Positions 42,916-51,625 of a DNA stretch of 64,000 nt are shown piece by piece. A program made the position numbers and the translations under genes. The notes below the pieces were generated by a model. It was not told where the DNA came from and searched no databases. It was given only the letters and a program-made list of their open reading frames with translations. Each line of letters begins with the position of its first letter. Position 1 is the first letter of the stretch. Source of the stretch: Flavobacterium nitrogenifigens (GTDB lineage Bacteria > Bacteroidota > Bacteroidia > Flavobacteriales > Flavobacteriaceae); NCBI RefSeq assembly GCF_003254565.1, contig NZ_QJRI01000171.1:62001-126000 (forward strand), read 5' to 3'.

Positions 42916-44337
42916 CTATTTAGAAATATCAAATCCCTCCTTCACTATTTCACTTTCAACTTTATCAATTAATTTATTCGTTTTCCCGGTCAATCTCTCT
43001 TTCTTCCAATCGCCTTTTGCATATATGGCGACTGTTATTAAAGCTGTTACAACAGAAGCAATCGGAAAAGCCCACCAGATTCCAATTTTTCCCAAAGAAG
43101 TATTATGAGACAAAATATAAGCCAATGGAAATTGTATTACCCATTGCGAAACTAAAGTTAAAATCATGGGCAATTTGGTATTTCCAACCGCGCGAAAAAC
43201 ACCTGTCAAACAAAGCTGCAAACCAAGAAATCCCCAAGAAAGACAAGTGATTCTTAGCAATTCTGTTCCTCCTTCGATAACCGCTTGATCATTTGGAACG
43301 AAAAAAGCAATTAAATAGGGTGCGAAAATAAATGCTATAATTCCGAGACCTGTCAATAATCCGAAACCTAAATAGGCCCCAAGTTTTGAAATTTCAGCGG
43401 CACGAGTAACATTTCCAGCGCCAATATTTTGTCCAACAAGAGTGGCAATTGCCATTGATAATCCCAAAGCTGGAATTAAAATCAGCTGAATCAAATTGGA
43501 ACCAGCACCGTAAGAAGCGACTGTTAAAGTACCAAAACGAACAATCAAAAATGTAATCGCCATCATACCCAAAGCACGCATAGATTGTTCGATGGAAGAC
43601 GGAAATCCAATTTCGAATGCTCTTTTTATATGTTTGTAATCTGGTTTAAAATCGGAAATGCGAAGATGAATTCCGTGTTTTCCTCTAAACAAAATGGCAA
43701 ATCCGATAATAATCGCCAAAAGCTGTGTAAATAAAGTCGCTAACGCTGCTCCTTTTACGCCCAAGGCCGGAATAAAATTCCATCCATAAATAAACAACGG
43801 ATCTAGGGCAAAATTCAAAATAACGGTTCCTAAAACTATATAAACAGGCAACGTTACACGCCCAACACCACGCATAATGGACTGAAAAATCATAAATCCG
43901 AAACTAAAAACAAGACCTACAAATGCAACACGCATAAATCCTAAAGCATCAACATAAACTGCGGGCTCTACCTTTAATAAGTATAAAAAATATGGACTTA
44001 AAATATACCCAATAATCGACAAGAAAACAGAGACAATAATCACCATCGACAAAGTCTGCGCCGCCACATGATTGACCATTTTTTGGTTTCCTGCTCCAAA
44101 ATATTGTGCAATTAAAATAGAACCAGCAATCGCCAATCCGGTTCCTAAAGCAATGGTTAAAAATATTACAGGCGTACTGATAGAAACCGCCGCAACGGCA
44201 TCTCCGCCCAAACGCCCTACCCAAAAAGCATCTACCAACTGATATGCGGCTTGTAAAAGATTAGCAATCATAATCGGGACCGCTAATTTTAATAATGAAG
44301 AAAGGATTGGCCCTTCTAACAATTCGTTTTTTTTCAT
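42916..44337 (-). CDS. MATE-family efflux transporter
   Basis: A 473-residue polytopic protein with 12 membrane helices in two related halves. It contains LKLAVPIMIANLLQAAYQLVDAFWVGRLGGDAVAAVS, the usual MATE start, and an equivalent half beginning near 240 (RAFEIGFPSSIEQSMRALG). It is a NorM/DinF-type sodium- or proton-coupled exporter of cationic compounds. A MarR gene ends 63 bases upstream in the same direction and is the likely regulator. Substrate unknown. The last 30 residues are charged and lie in the cytoplasm. Confidence 0.94.
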   Translation of the reverse strand: MKKNELLEGPILSSLLKLAVPIMIANLLQAAYQLVDAFWVGRLGGDAVAAVSISTPVIFLTIALGTGLAIAGSILIAQYFGAGNQKMVNHVAAQTLSMVIIVSVFLSIIGYILSPYFLYLLKVEPAVYVDALGFMRVAFVGLVFSFGFMIFQSIMRGVGRVTLPVYIVLGTVILNFALDPLFIYGWNFIPALGVKGAALATLFTQLLAIIIGFAILFRGKHGIHLRISDFKPDYKHIKRAFEIGFPSSIEQSMRALGMMAITFLIVRFGTLTVASYGAGSNLIQLILIPALGLSMAIATLVGQNIGAGNVTRAAEISKLGAYLGFGLLTGLGIIAFIFAPYLIAFFVPNDQAVIEGGTELLRITCLSWGFLGLQLCLTGVFRAVGNTKLPMILTLVSQWVIQFPLAYILSHNTSLGKIGIWWAFPIASVVTALITVAIYAKGDWKKERLTGKTNKLIDKVESEIVKEGFDISK

Positions 44338-44368
44338 TTATTTAATACTAATTATTTAGAAAATCAGT

Positions 44369-44380
44369 TGACATATCAAC
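44369..44380. promoter_or_regulatory. Possible MarR operator (TGACATATCAAC), with partner at 44900-44911
   Basis: TGACATATCA (here) and TGACATGTCA (44900-44909) differ by one base and are palindromic. One lies before the MATE gene and one before the marR gene. This is the placement expected if the MarR protein controls both its own and the exporter promoter. The evidence is pattern only. Confidence 0.5.
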
Positions 44381-44399
44381 TTTTAAAGTTTAAAAAAAA

Positions 44400-44876
44400 T
44401 TAAAGCATTTCAAGTTTATCTGCATACGATCTCACGGCATTCAACGCTTCGATTCTTTCTTTTGGAGTAAACACAGACATGACCTCTTCTTCTGCTCTTT
44501 TCATCAGGGAGCGAATGCTTTTAGCTAATGTGATTCCTTCACTTGTAAGACTTACAATGTTTTTTCGCTTGTCCATTTTGTCTTTTACCACCTCAACTAG
44601 ATTCTTTTTTTCAAGAGCTGTAATGCTTCTCAAAATAGACGATTTGTCTCGCATTGTTTTGTCTGACAATTCTCTTTGCGAAAGACTTTTATGGTGCAGA
44701 ATCATCAATAGTGGCAGCTGTTCTAGCTGTAATGTGATTCCGGCTTCATTCATTAACGCATTTGTACGTCTGAAAATTGCTCGTTTGATACGATGAATCT
44801 GGAAGAAGAAACTATCTGATATTTCTTCTTTCCAAAAATTTGAAAAATTCTCTTTATCGGTATGTTTAATTTCCAT
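44400..44876 (-). CDS. MarR-family regulator of the MATE gene
   Basis: A 158-residue winged-helix regulator. The DNA-binding helix is at about 72-95 (SQRELSDKTMRDKSSILRSITALEKKNLVEVV) and the wing KMDKRKNIVSLTSEG follows. Helices at both ends form the dimer interface. It is 63 bases upstream of the MATE gene in the same direction, so the two probably share an operon controlled by this protein. The spacer TGACATATCAAC around 44369-44380 and TGACATGTCAAC at 44900-44911 are matching near-palindromes and may be its operators. Confidence 0.92.
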   Translation of the reverse strand: MEIKHTDKENFSNFWKEEISDSFFFQIHRIKRAIFRRTNALMNEAGITLQLEQLPLLMILHHKSLSQRELSDKTMRDKSSILRSITALEKKNLVEVVKDKMDKRKNIVSLTSEGITLAKSIRSLMKRAEEEVMSVFTPKERIEALNAVRSYADKLEML

Positions 44877-45050
44877 TTGGCAAATTTACAAAAAAGAGTG
44901 ACATGTCAACTATTATTTTATAAAATTCATATTTTACTGATTCACAAGTTACTTCTAAAAAATAATTAGGCGATAAAAAGAAAATGAACGATTATTTTTA
45001 CTAACTTTAAATGTTAAATATTGCCTAATAAAAACTTAAAAATTACTCTG

Positions 45051-45962
45051 ATGAAACAATTATTTATTTTTTTGGTAATGATGCTCCTTTGGATTCCCCT
45101 AAACGCTCAAACTGTTGCTGAAACTAGTAAAGAAGAGAGCTTACCAACTCTAAAAACTGAAACTGACGATTTTCAAGATAATACTGTTGAAGATCTGCCC
45201 TGGCACAATAGAAAATTTAAAGTTACTGCCGGTGGATTTTTTCCTGTAAATAATACTCAAGTTAAAGTTGAAGGCAACAACGGAAATATAGGAACCGAAA
45301 TAGATCTTGAAAATGATTTGGGTTTTTCTAAATCGACCGCATCATTTTTAGGAACATTTGATTGGCGTATCTCCAAAAGATCACGATTAGGTTTTGAATA
45401 TTTTGTGCTAGACAGAACTGCAACAAAAACACTGCAAAGAGATATAAATTTTGGAGACCACACTTATCCTTTAAATGGAAGTGTCCGTGGTACTTTTAAT
45501 GTACAAATTGCTAGAATTGCTTATGGTTACGCTATTTTATCGAAACCTAAATATCAAGCTGGTTTATTAATTGGTGCGCATGTTCTTTTTGCAGATTTAG
45601 GCCTAAAATTAAATGCTAATACACAAAGTGTAGAGTATCATGATAGTTTTGACTTTACTGCTCCGTTACCAGATATCGGAATTTGGGGAGAATTTGTTCT
45701 CGGAAAACGATGGGGATTATATGCCAATGTAAATTATCTTGCCGTAAAAATTGACGAAACGGATGGCCGAATCATAAGCTATAATTTATCGGTTTTATAT
45801 AATGTTGTAAACAACTTTAGCCTTACAGCAGGCTATACAGGTTTGAATTTTAGAGTTGATACGGTTCAAGAACGTTTAAATGGTTTCTTAAAATGGGGAT
45901 ATAATGGACCAACTCTTACAGCAGTCTACACTTTTGGAAAACATGTTAAAGTTACGAAGTAA
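45051..45962 (+). CDS. Predicted outer membrane beta-barrel protein
   Basis: The ATG at 45051 is preferred over the TTG at 45021 because it starts a signal peptide (MKQLFIFLVMMLLWIPLNAQ). The mature protein of about 280 residues alternates hydrophobic and polar residues with many aromatic strand ends (RRLGFEYFVLDRTATK-like, LNYLAVKIDETDGRIISYNLSVLYNVVNNFSLTAGYTGL). It ends in a typical barrel strand (TLTAVYTFGKHVK). This fits an 8- to 12-stranded outer membrane porin-like barrel. The ligand is unknown. It is followed by a long repeat field. Confidence 0.75.
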   Translation: MKQLFIFLVMMLLWIPLNAQTVAETSKEESLPTLKTETDDFQDNTVEDLPWHNRKFKVTAGGFFPVNNTQVKVEGNNGNIGTEIDLENDLGFSKSTASFLGTFDWRISKRSRLGFEYFVLDRTATKTLQRDINFGDHTYPLNGSVRGTFNVQIARIAYGYAILSKPKYQAGLLIGAHVLFADLGLKLNANTQSVEYHDSFDFTAPLPDIGIWGEFVLGKRWGLYANVNYLAVKIDETDGRIISYNLSVLYNVVNNFSLTAGYTGLNFRVDTVQERLNGFLKWGYNGPTLTAVYTFGKHVKVTK

Positions 45963-45964
45963 AG

Positions 45965-46345
45965 GTTCTGATGTGCTAAGATACTAAGGTTCTAAGGTTT
46001 TTTTTAACCGCTAAGAACGCTAAGAATTACGCAAAGTTCGCAAAGGTTTTTGAGCTGAATGGAATGTTCTCGCAAAGACGCGAAGTCGCAAAGTTTTTAT
46101 TTCAAAGCTTTGTGAAAAAAAGCTATGAGCATAATTTTGCCGCAAAGAGCACTAAGATTTTTTAACTGAACGAAATATTCTCGCAAAGACGCAAAGTCGC
46201 AAAGATTTTTATATTCTTTGCGACTTTGCGTCTTTGCGAGATTAAAATTTTGCACTAAAGCTTTGCGAACTTTGCATTCTCACAAAATCCACTTAAAAAA
46301 ACTCCGCGAACTTTGCGAAAAAACTTTGCGCTCTTTGCGGTAAAA
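45965..46345. repeat. Complex field of nested hairpin repeats
   Basis: Contains a ttctaaggttc unit, then cgctaagaacgctaag units, then two ctcgcaaagacgc hairpins. One is a perfect 25-base stem (46180-46204 against 46216-46240, 11-base loop). An outer ccgcaaagagc/gctctttgcgg pair encloses them. From 46346 to 46394 there are tgaaacctgaaac direct units. No gene is seen in 45963-46532. Confidence 0.85.
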
Positions 46346-46394
46346 TTATGCTCAAAGTTTCTCCAACCTGAAACCTGAAACTTGAAACTTGAAA

Positions 46395-46436
46395 CAAAAA
46401 AATAAACCCGATAACTCTCCAGCTATCGGGTTTATT
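46395..46436 (-). terminator. Rho-independent terminator of the PUL operon
   Basis: AATAAACCCGATA (46401-46413) pairs over 13 bases with TATCGGGTTTATT (46424-46436). On the minus strand it is followed by a run of seven T, so it terminates the minus-strand PUL genes. A separate CCCGATAGCTATCGGG palindrome lies nearer the gene, at 46501. Confidence 0.85.
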
Positions 46437-46500
46437 GCCAAACTTAAACTTACTTAACTCAAAATAAAACTTTATAATTTTAGAATCTTAGAAACTTAGC

Positions 46501-46516
46501 CCCGATAGCTATCGGG
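46501..46516. repeat. 16-bp palindrome CCCGATAGCTATCGGG, copy 4
   Basis: Same 16 bases as at 11220, 20350 and 20463, extended here by C and G on the two sides (46500-46517). It lies 17 bases from the GH97 stop codon. Confidence 0.9.
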
Positions 46517-46532
46517 GTAGAATCTTAAAAAA

Positions 46533-48551
46533 CTATTTTTCGATTGGAGAGAATTTTACTGCTGTTCCTCCTCCAGCTGCTAATTTGATATCTAGAACAG
46601 TTTTGCTGTTTACTTTTTGTTTAGAGATTGTAACTGGATACGGATTAGTTTTATAATTTGCTCCAGGCCCATCAGCATAGATTTCTGCTTCGTATTCTTT
46701 GTCTTTATCTAAAAATGACAAAGCTACTTTTAAGTCTCTTGCATTTCTGTTTGTGATTGAACCTAAATACCAATTTTTCTCATCCCAATCTTTACGAGCA
46801 ATTGTAGTGTATTCTCCTATTTTAGAATCTAAAACTTTAGTATCAGACCAAGTACAAGGCACATCTTTTACGAATTGGAATTCTGCTTTGCCTTCATAAT
46901 TTTCAGGTAAATCAGATGCCATTTGCAGCGGACTAAAAATAATAACATACAATGCCAATTGATTTGCTAAAGTAGTTTGCACTTTTGCTCCAGACGGTGT
47001 TTTGTAATCAAAATTGAAGTTCCCTGGCGTGTAATCAAACGGTCCGGAAAGCATTCTTGTGAAAGGCAAAGTCGTTAAATGCTCTGGCGTATTTCCTCCA
47101 TCTACAGACCATGCATTATATTCTTGTCCACGTCCGCCTTCTTGAGACATAAAATTTGGATAGGTACGTTGTAACCCTGTCCCTTTCATTGGTTCGTGAT
47201 TATCAATCATAATATGATATTTTGCCGCTGTTTCGATTACTTTTCTATAATGACGAGCTCCGTACTGGCTGTCATGCCATTCTTTTTTATCCAAATACTT
47301 GTTTACATAACCCGTTTTTACTGAGTTTACTCCCATTTTCTGATACAGCTTGAAAGCATCTTCCAATTGGTTTTCATAGTTTTTGGTCGCTCCAGCCGTT
47401 TCATGATGTCCTATTAAACGAACATTTTTTACAGCAGCATATTTTGTGATTTCTTCCAAATTAAAATCCGGATAAGCTTTTACAAAACTAAATGCAGAAC
47501 CATCTGCTGTCCAGTCGCCGTCCCAGCCTTCATTCCAGCCTTCTACCAAAACTCCGTCAAAACCATTTTTGGCAGCAAAATCAATATATTCTTTTGTGTT
47601 TTTGGTTGTTGCGCCATGTTTTGGTCCTTGTCCCCAAGTGTATTTTTCTAAATGCATTCCCCACCAGATTCCAATATATTTTGATGGAGTAATCCAAGAT
47701 AAATCTTCAATTTTTGAAGGTTCGTTTAAATTTAGCATAATAGTAGAAGTTGCTACATCTCCAGGATTTTTCCCCACAACAATAGTTCTCCAAGGTGTTT
47801 TAAAAGGCGTTTCTGCATATACTTTTACACCATCTGCCCATGGCACCAAATCACTTTTGTATTGTTTGTCTGTAGTTTTTAAAAGCGTCATTGAAGCAAA
47901 ATCTGTTAAGTTGGCTTCGTGAATGGCTACATACAATTTGTCTTTGGTTTCAAAAGTCGCTGGCGTATTAATCGTATCGGTTTTACTCATTAACGTTTTA
48001 CGGTATTCACTTTCGTAATAGCTGTTTTCGCGATGAACTGGAATCCACCAAACTTCGTTATTGTCTTTAAATGTAAATTGCGTCACTTCATTGGAGATTT
48101 TCACTTTTCCTAAATGAGGCTGTTTTGGAAATTCGTAACGAAATCCAACACCATCATCAAAAACCCTAAAAATGATATCTACCAAACGCTCCTCGCCTTT
48201 TGCTTCTTTTAAATGAACAATCAGTTCGTTATGATGATCTCTTACTTTTTTGAATTCGCCCCAAGGCTGTTCCCAAGTTTCATCTGCCGATTTTTCTTCT
48301 GTCGAAATGACTTCAAAACCATCTGTCATTTTAGCTAAACCTTGAAACTCAAATCCCATCAACGAAGGCTCAATAACCGATTTTCCGTTAGAAGAAAAAC
48401 TGTATTGCGGCTGTCCTGAAGGAGTTAATTCGAAAGTTAATTCAGATACTTTATCAGGAGAACTGATTTTATACGTTTTTTTAGTACTGCAGGCCATAAC
48501 CAGCATTGATGCAAATGCGACAAGACAGTATCTATATTTTCTGTTTTTCAT
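46533..48551 (-). CDS. GH97 alpha-glucosidase/alpha-galactosidase family lipoprotein
   Basis: A 672-residue GH97 enzyme with a lipobox cysteine at C21. The N-terminal beta-supersandwich (about 25-275) is followed by the TIM barrel (YIGIWWGMHLEKYTWGQGPKHG, then GVLVEGWNEGWDGDW, GHHETAG, SVKTGYV, MIDNHEPMKGTG and MSQEGGRGQEY) and a C-terminal beta-domain. Where retaining GH97 enzymes have Asp in a VKxDF segment, this one has Gly (VKTGYV), and the HHETAG and SQEGGRGQE glutamates are present, so it is more likely an inverting, SusB-like alpha-glucosidase. It is last in the PUL. Lipidation suggests an envelope location. Confidence 0.92.
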   Translation of the reverse strand: MKNRKYRYCLVAFASMLVMACSTKKTYKISSPDKVSELTFELTPSGQPQYSFSSNGKSVIEPSLMGFEFQGLAKMTDGFEVISTEEKSADETWEQPWGEFKKVRDHHNELIVHLKEAKGEERLVDIIFRVFDDGVGFRYEFPKQPHLGKVKISNEVTQFTFKDNNEVWWIPVHRENSYYESEYRKTLMSKTDTINTPATFETKDKLYVAIHEANLTDFASMTLLKTTDKQYKSDLVPWADGVKVYAETPFKTPWRTIVVGKNPGDVATSTIMLNLNEPSKIEDLSWITPSKYIGIWWGMHLEKYTWGQGPKHGATTKNTKEYIDFAAKNGFDGVLVEGWNEGWDGDWTADGSAFSFVKAYPDFNLEEITKYAAVKNVRLIGHHETAGATKNYENQLEDAFKLYQKMGVNSVKTGYVNKYLDKKEWHDSQYGARHYRKVIETAAKYHIMIDNHEPMKGTGLQRTYPNFMSQEGGRGQEYNAWSVDGGNTPEHLTTLPFTRMLSGPFDYTPGNFNFDYKTPSGAKVQTTLANQLALYVIIFSPLQMASDLPENYEGKAEFQFVKDVPCTWSDTKVLDSKIGEYTTIARKDWDEKNWYLGSITNRNARDLKVALSFLDKDKEYEAEIYADGPGANYKTNPYPVTISKQKVNSKTVLDIKLAAGGGTAVKFSPIEK

Positions 48552-48576
48552 TATTTAAATTGTATTAATTACAGCT

Positions 48577-49821
48577 CTATTTTATTTCGCTTATTACTTG
48601 TTTTGCTTTTGCTGGCTGCATCGAAACAAAATAATTAAACGCTTGGTCGAGTTTTTTCTGGATTTCGACATTTCCTTTTTTCTGTACGCGTAAATCATAC
48701 AATTTACTGATATCTGGAAATACGCTTTCTGTACTTTTTACTCCTGAAAAAGTTTTGATTTTTTCGATAAAAGAATACCCAAATTCTACTGTCGGTTCAA
48801 TCATAGTACCTTCTCCGAAATCGTTCCACGTAATCAGCTGCAAGTAATTTACATTTGCATTTTTTGCCAAAGTCAAAGTTTCGTCAAGTGTCGCTCCATT
48901 GTTATGTTCGATCGTCCATCCAATAGCAGCACCACCTCCGCCTGCGGCATAAAAATCTTTAAAACCAGGATAAGCACTTCCCATTGCAACACCCAATTTG
49001 GGTTTGGTATTGGTATAGAAGTTTGTTAAATAACTATTGTCTTTGTAAACCCAAGCATATTCGCCAGAAGCATTTTCTCCTGCCATTGAAGAATGATCCC
49101 AAAGTGTCAAGAAAGTTGGCTTTGCTGTTAAAGTATTAAAGACATTTGTCCATTCTGCTGGGGTCTGTAGAACAATTGGACCAAAATTCATTAACAGCGG
49201 TTTACCATTGATCTTGATATAATTGGCATCAGAAAAATAATTCTTTTCTACATAAGCCAAATCTGTTTTTGCTGCACTGGTTACCGAAATTGCTTTTCCA
49301 GCATTGACAACATTCGTTAGAAATCGGTCTTCGTACACAATGGCATATTCTAAGCCTACTTTGTCAAGCATTTCAATAAGCTGATCTGTATTTTCTTTGA
49401 CCATTCTATAATCGTTTACGTCGTAAGTGCCGTACCAATCAATCAGAATTCCGTCAATTCCTGAATATTTCATCAACAGTAAATGATTTTCAATCACATT
49501 TTTATCGCCTGAGTGATAAGGTCCAATCAGCGGATAATAATACGATGCGATTTCTCTTTGCCCGTTTGTTCCTACGTTATTCGGATTTTTGTTTGCCATT
49601 GTCCAATGATATCCCCATTTTTTATCGGCACTACTTTCGTTGGTTTCAAACCACGGCATATAATGCATATAAATTTTGGTGCTGTTGGTTTTCTCAATCG
49701 CAACAGGGTTTATTTTCTCTGGTTCTACTGGTTTGTCTGAGCCTTTGTCATCGCTGCTGCAACCGGCAACCATCGCAATACTCATCAAACCAAAAACCAA
49801 CGATGTGATATATCTTTTCAT
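48577..49821 (-). CDS. GH71/99-like family lipoprotein
   Basis: A 414-residue lipoprotein (lipobox AGCSS, C21). The barrel contains IYMHYMPWFETNE, GIDGILIDWYG, LEYAIVYEDRF, KINGKPLLMNFGP, FLTLWDHSS, KPKLGVAMGSAYPGFKDFY and LQLITWNDFGEGTMIEPTVEFG, the layout of GH99-like and GH71 proteins. GH71 enzymes cleave alpha-1,3-glucan and GH99 enzymes are endo-alpha-mannosidases/mannanases, so the linkage cut is open. It is located between SusD and GH97, with a 137-bp repeat between SusD and this gene, and 25 bases before the GH97 gene. Confidence 0.87.
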   Translation of the reverse strand: MKRYITSLVFGLMSIAMVAGCSSDDKGSDKPVEPEKINPVAIEKTNSTKIYMHYMPWFETNESSADKKWGYHWTMANKNPNNVGTNGQREIASYYYPLIGPYHSGDKNVIENHLLLMKYSGIDGILIDWYGTYDVNDYRMVKENTDQLIEMLDKVGLEYAIVYEDRFLTNVVNAGKAISVTSAAKTDLAYVEKNYFSDANYIKINGKPLLMNFGPIVLQTPAEWTNVFNTLTAKPTFLTLWDHSSMAGENASGEYAWVYKDNSYLTNFYTNTKPKLGVAMGSAYPGFKDFYAAGGGGAAIGWTIEHNNGATLDETLTLAKNANVNYLQLITWNDFGEGTMIEPTVEFGYSFIEKIKTFSGVKSTESVFPDISKLYDLRVQKKGNVEIQKKLDQAFNYFVSMQPAKAKQVISEIK

Positions 49822-49853
49822 ATTGAGATACTATTTTGTTTATACTTAATAAT

Positions 49854-49990
49854 TTAAACACATAGAAACATAGCTTTTGAAACTTAGAAAAAGGCGTTTC
49901 ACTTATATAAATACACATAGCTATGTGTGAGAAACTAGTTTCTTTCCTTCTCCTTTTTACACATAAAAATCTATGTTTCTATGTGTTAAA
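49854..49990 (-). repeat. 137-bp hairpin-ended dispersed repeat, copy 4 (reverse orientation)
   Basis: Ends are TTAAACACATAGAAACATAG and CTATGTTTCTATGTGTTAA. The core is read on the minus strand (GGCGTTTCAC then CACATAGCTATGTGTGAG then AAACTAGTTT). It lies between the susD and GH71/99-like genes of the PUL operon and is the only copy in this orientation, matching its operon's direction. Confidence 0.9.
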
Positions 49991-50085
49991 TATATTTTAA
50001 GCACTGTAGATCTATTTAATGCAACTTTTAAAAACATGCCAGCCTTCCACGACTAACCAACATGGAAGACTGACATTCTAGTAAC

Positions 50086-51597
50086 CTAATTTGGATACCC
50101 AGGATTTTGTTTAAGATTTTTATTAGTAGTTAAAACAGTACTCGGAATTGGGAAAATTGCTCTGTATTTTTCCGTTGTACCTTTTGACCACCATGGTTCG
50201 AAGAATGTTCCAAAACGAATGTTGTCTGTTCTTCTTCTTCCTTCGAATGTGAATTCTTTCAATAACTCTTGATCAATAAATTTAAGGTCAATTGTTGTTG
50301 GTAATTCTTCACCTGCACGAGACGCTACTTGCTGTACAAATGGTCTAGCTAAATCTGGTGAGCCCAGACGAACGTAGCATTCTGCCTGCATCATCAAGAT
50401 TTCTGCATAACGAATTAATACAAAATCGTGATCACGCTCCCATTGCTCTCCTGCTTTCATTTCGTATTTATGCAAACGAACACCTTCATTCTCTTTTGCA
50501 TCTTCTAAACTTGTTAGGTTTTCTGTGTAAGTCAACGGTTCTCCGTTATCCATCATGATTACAGAACCTGTTGCAAGATTGATCTGATCGCCTTCTAGCA
50601 TACATTTTTTTCTTTTGTCTGTGTCTGCAAAAGAAGAATAAACTCCAGGTTGCGCGCACATTCCGTTTGCACTCCAAGGATAATTGTTTGGAATTGCAGA
50701 AATTGCTAATTTTTGATTGTAATGACAAGACATTGAGTTCATGTAATTTCCAACTGTTCCCGCTTTTGAATCGTAAGGAATAGCAAAAATAATTTCTGGA
50801 GAAGTCTGGTTTTCTGTCACAAAATTCGAAAAGAAATCTGGTGTCAAACTATATCCTGTTATTTTCTGGCACATGTCTAAACAATCCTGCCAACGTGGTT
50901 GTCCAATAAATGCTTCTGAGTTTAGATACAATCTAGCCAAAACAGAATACGCTACATTTCTAGTCATTTTAGAATATACCACATTTGGATTTAAATACGG
51001 AAGAGCGTCTGTCAGTTCCTTTTCAACAAAATCATAAACTTGTTTTCTTGTTGAATTGGCAGGAAGAGATGTGTCTTCAAAATTGGTTACAATTGGCACA
51101 TTTCCAAACAAATCTAAAAGATTATAGTAGTAATAGGCTCTAAGTGCTTTCAATTCTGCATAAATCGGTTCTTTTGCTTTATCTGATAAAGACGATTTGT
51201 TGATCTGATAAATAATAGCATTAATCTTAGCAATTCCTGTATAATTGTAACGCCAAGCCGAAAGAATCATTCTATTATCTGATTTCCAAGTATGTTTTTG
51301 AGCATCTTGGTATTGTCCTCCATCGTACCAGTTTGTACCTCTTGTCGGAATTGTAGCTTCATCAGAAACTACTTCATTCAAAAAGAAAACATATTCGCAA
51401 GTTGGAAAATTATTAGAGATTGCATCGGAGAATCCTCGTAATGAAGAATATGCTCCACCTACCAGCGCATCAATTTCTTTGGTTGTATTTCCGAAATTTC
51501 CGTCTTCTACTTTATCATACAACTGTTCGTCCAAATCAGTACATGATACCGTAAAAAGCATGCTTAAAAGTATGGCTGCTGTTATTTTGATTTTCAT
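50086..51597 (-). CDS. susD: SusD/RagB-family surface glycan-binding lipoprotein
   Basis: A 503-residue lipoprotein (lipobox TVSCT, C19). After the signal comes the SusD start DLDEQLYDKVEDGNFG. TPR-like helices follow (AELKALRAYYYYNLLDLFGNVPIVT, the signature SusD segment), and the C-terminal RagB_SusD part has WERDHDFVLIRYAEILMMQAECYVRLG and LLKEFTFEGRRRTDNIRFG. With SusC it forms a lid over the TonB-dependent porin and binds glycan at the cell surface. It follows susC with a 28-base gap. Confidence 0.94.
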   Translation of the reverse strand: MKIKITAAILLSMLFTVSCTDLDEQLYDKVEDGNFGNTTKEIDALVGGAYSSLRGFSDAISNNFPTCEYVFFLNEVVSDEATIPTRGTNWYDGGQYQDAQKHTWKSDNRMILSAWRYNYTGIAKINAIIYQINKSSLSDKAKEPIYAELKALRAYYYYNLLDLFGNVPIVTNFEDTSLPANSTRKQVYDFVEKELTDALPYLNPNVVYSKMTRNVAYSVLARLYLNSEAFIGQPRWQDCLDMCQKITGYSLTPDFFSNFVTENQTSPEIIFAIPYDSKAGTVGNYMNSMSCHYNQKLAISAIPNNYPWSANGMCAQPGVYSSFADTDKRKKCMLEGDQINLATGSVIMMDNGEPLTYTENLTSLEDAKENEGVRLHKYEMKAGEQWERDHDFVLIRYAEILMMQAECYVRLGSPDLARPFVQQVASRAGEELPTTIDLKFIDQELLKEFTFEGRRRTDNIRFGTFFEPWWSKGTTEKYRAIFPIPSTVLTTNKNLKQNPGYPN

Positions 51598-51625
51598 TTT
51601 TAATATTTTATGGTTATCAATTCGC

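Noticed and set aside
46007..46345. tRNA or structured ncRNA gene
   Set aside because: Stems are long and repetitive, with no cloverleaf; the units recur elsewhere as intergenic repeats.
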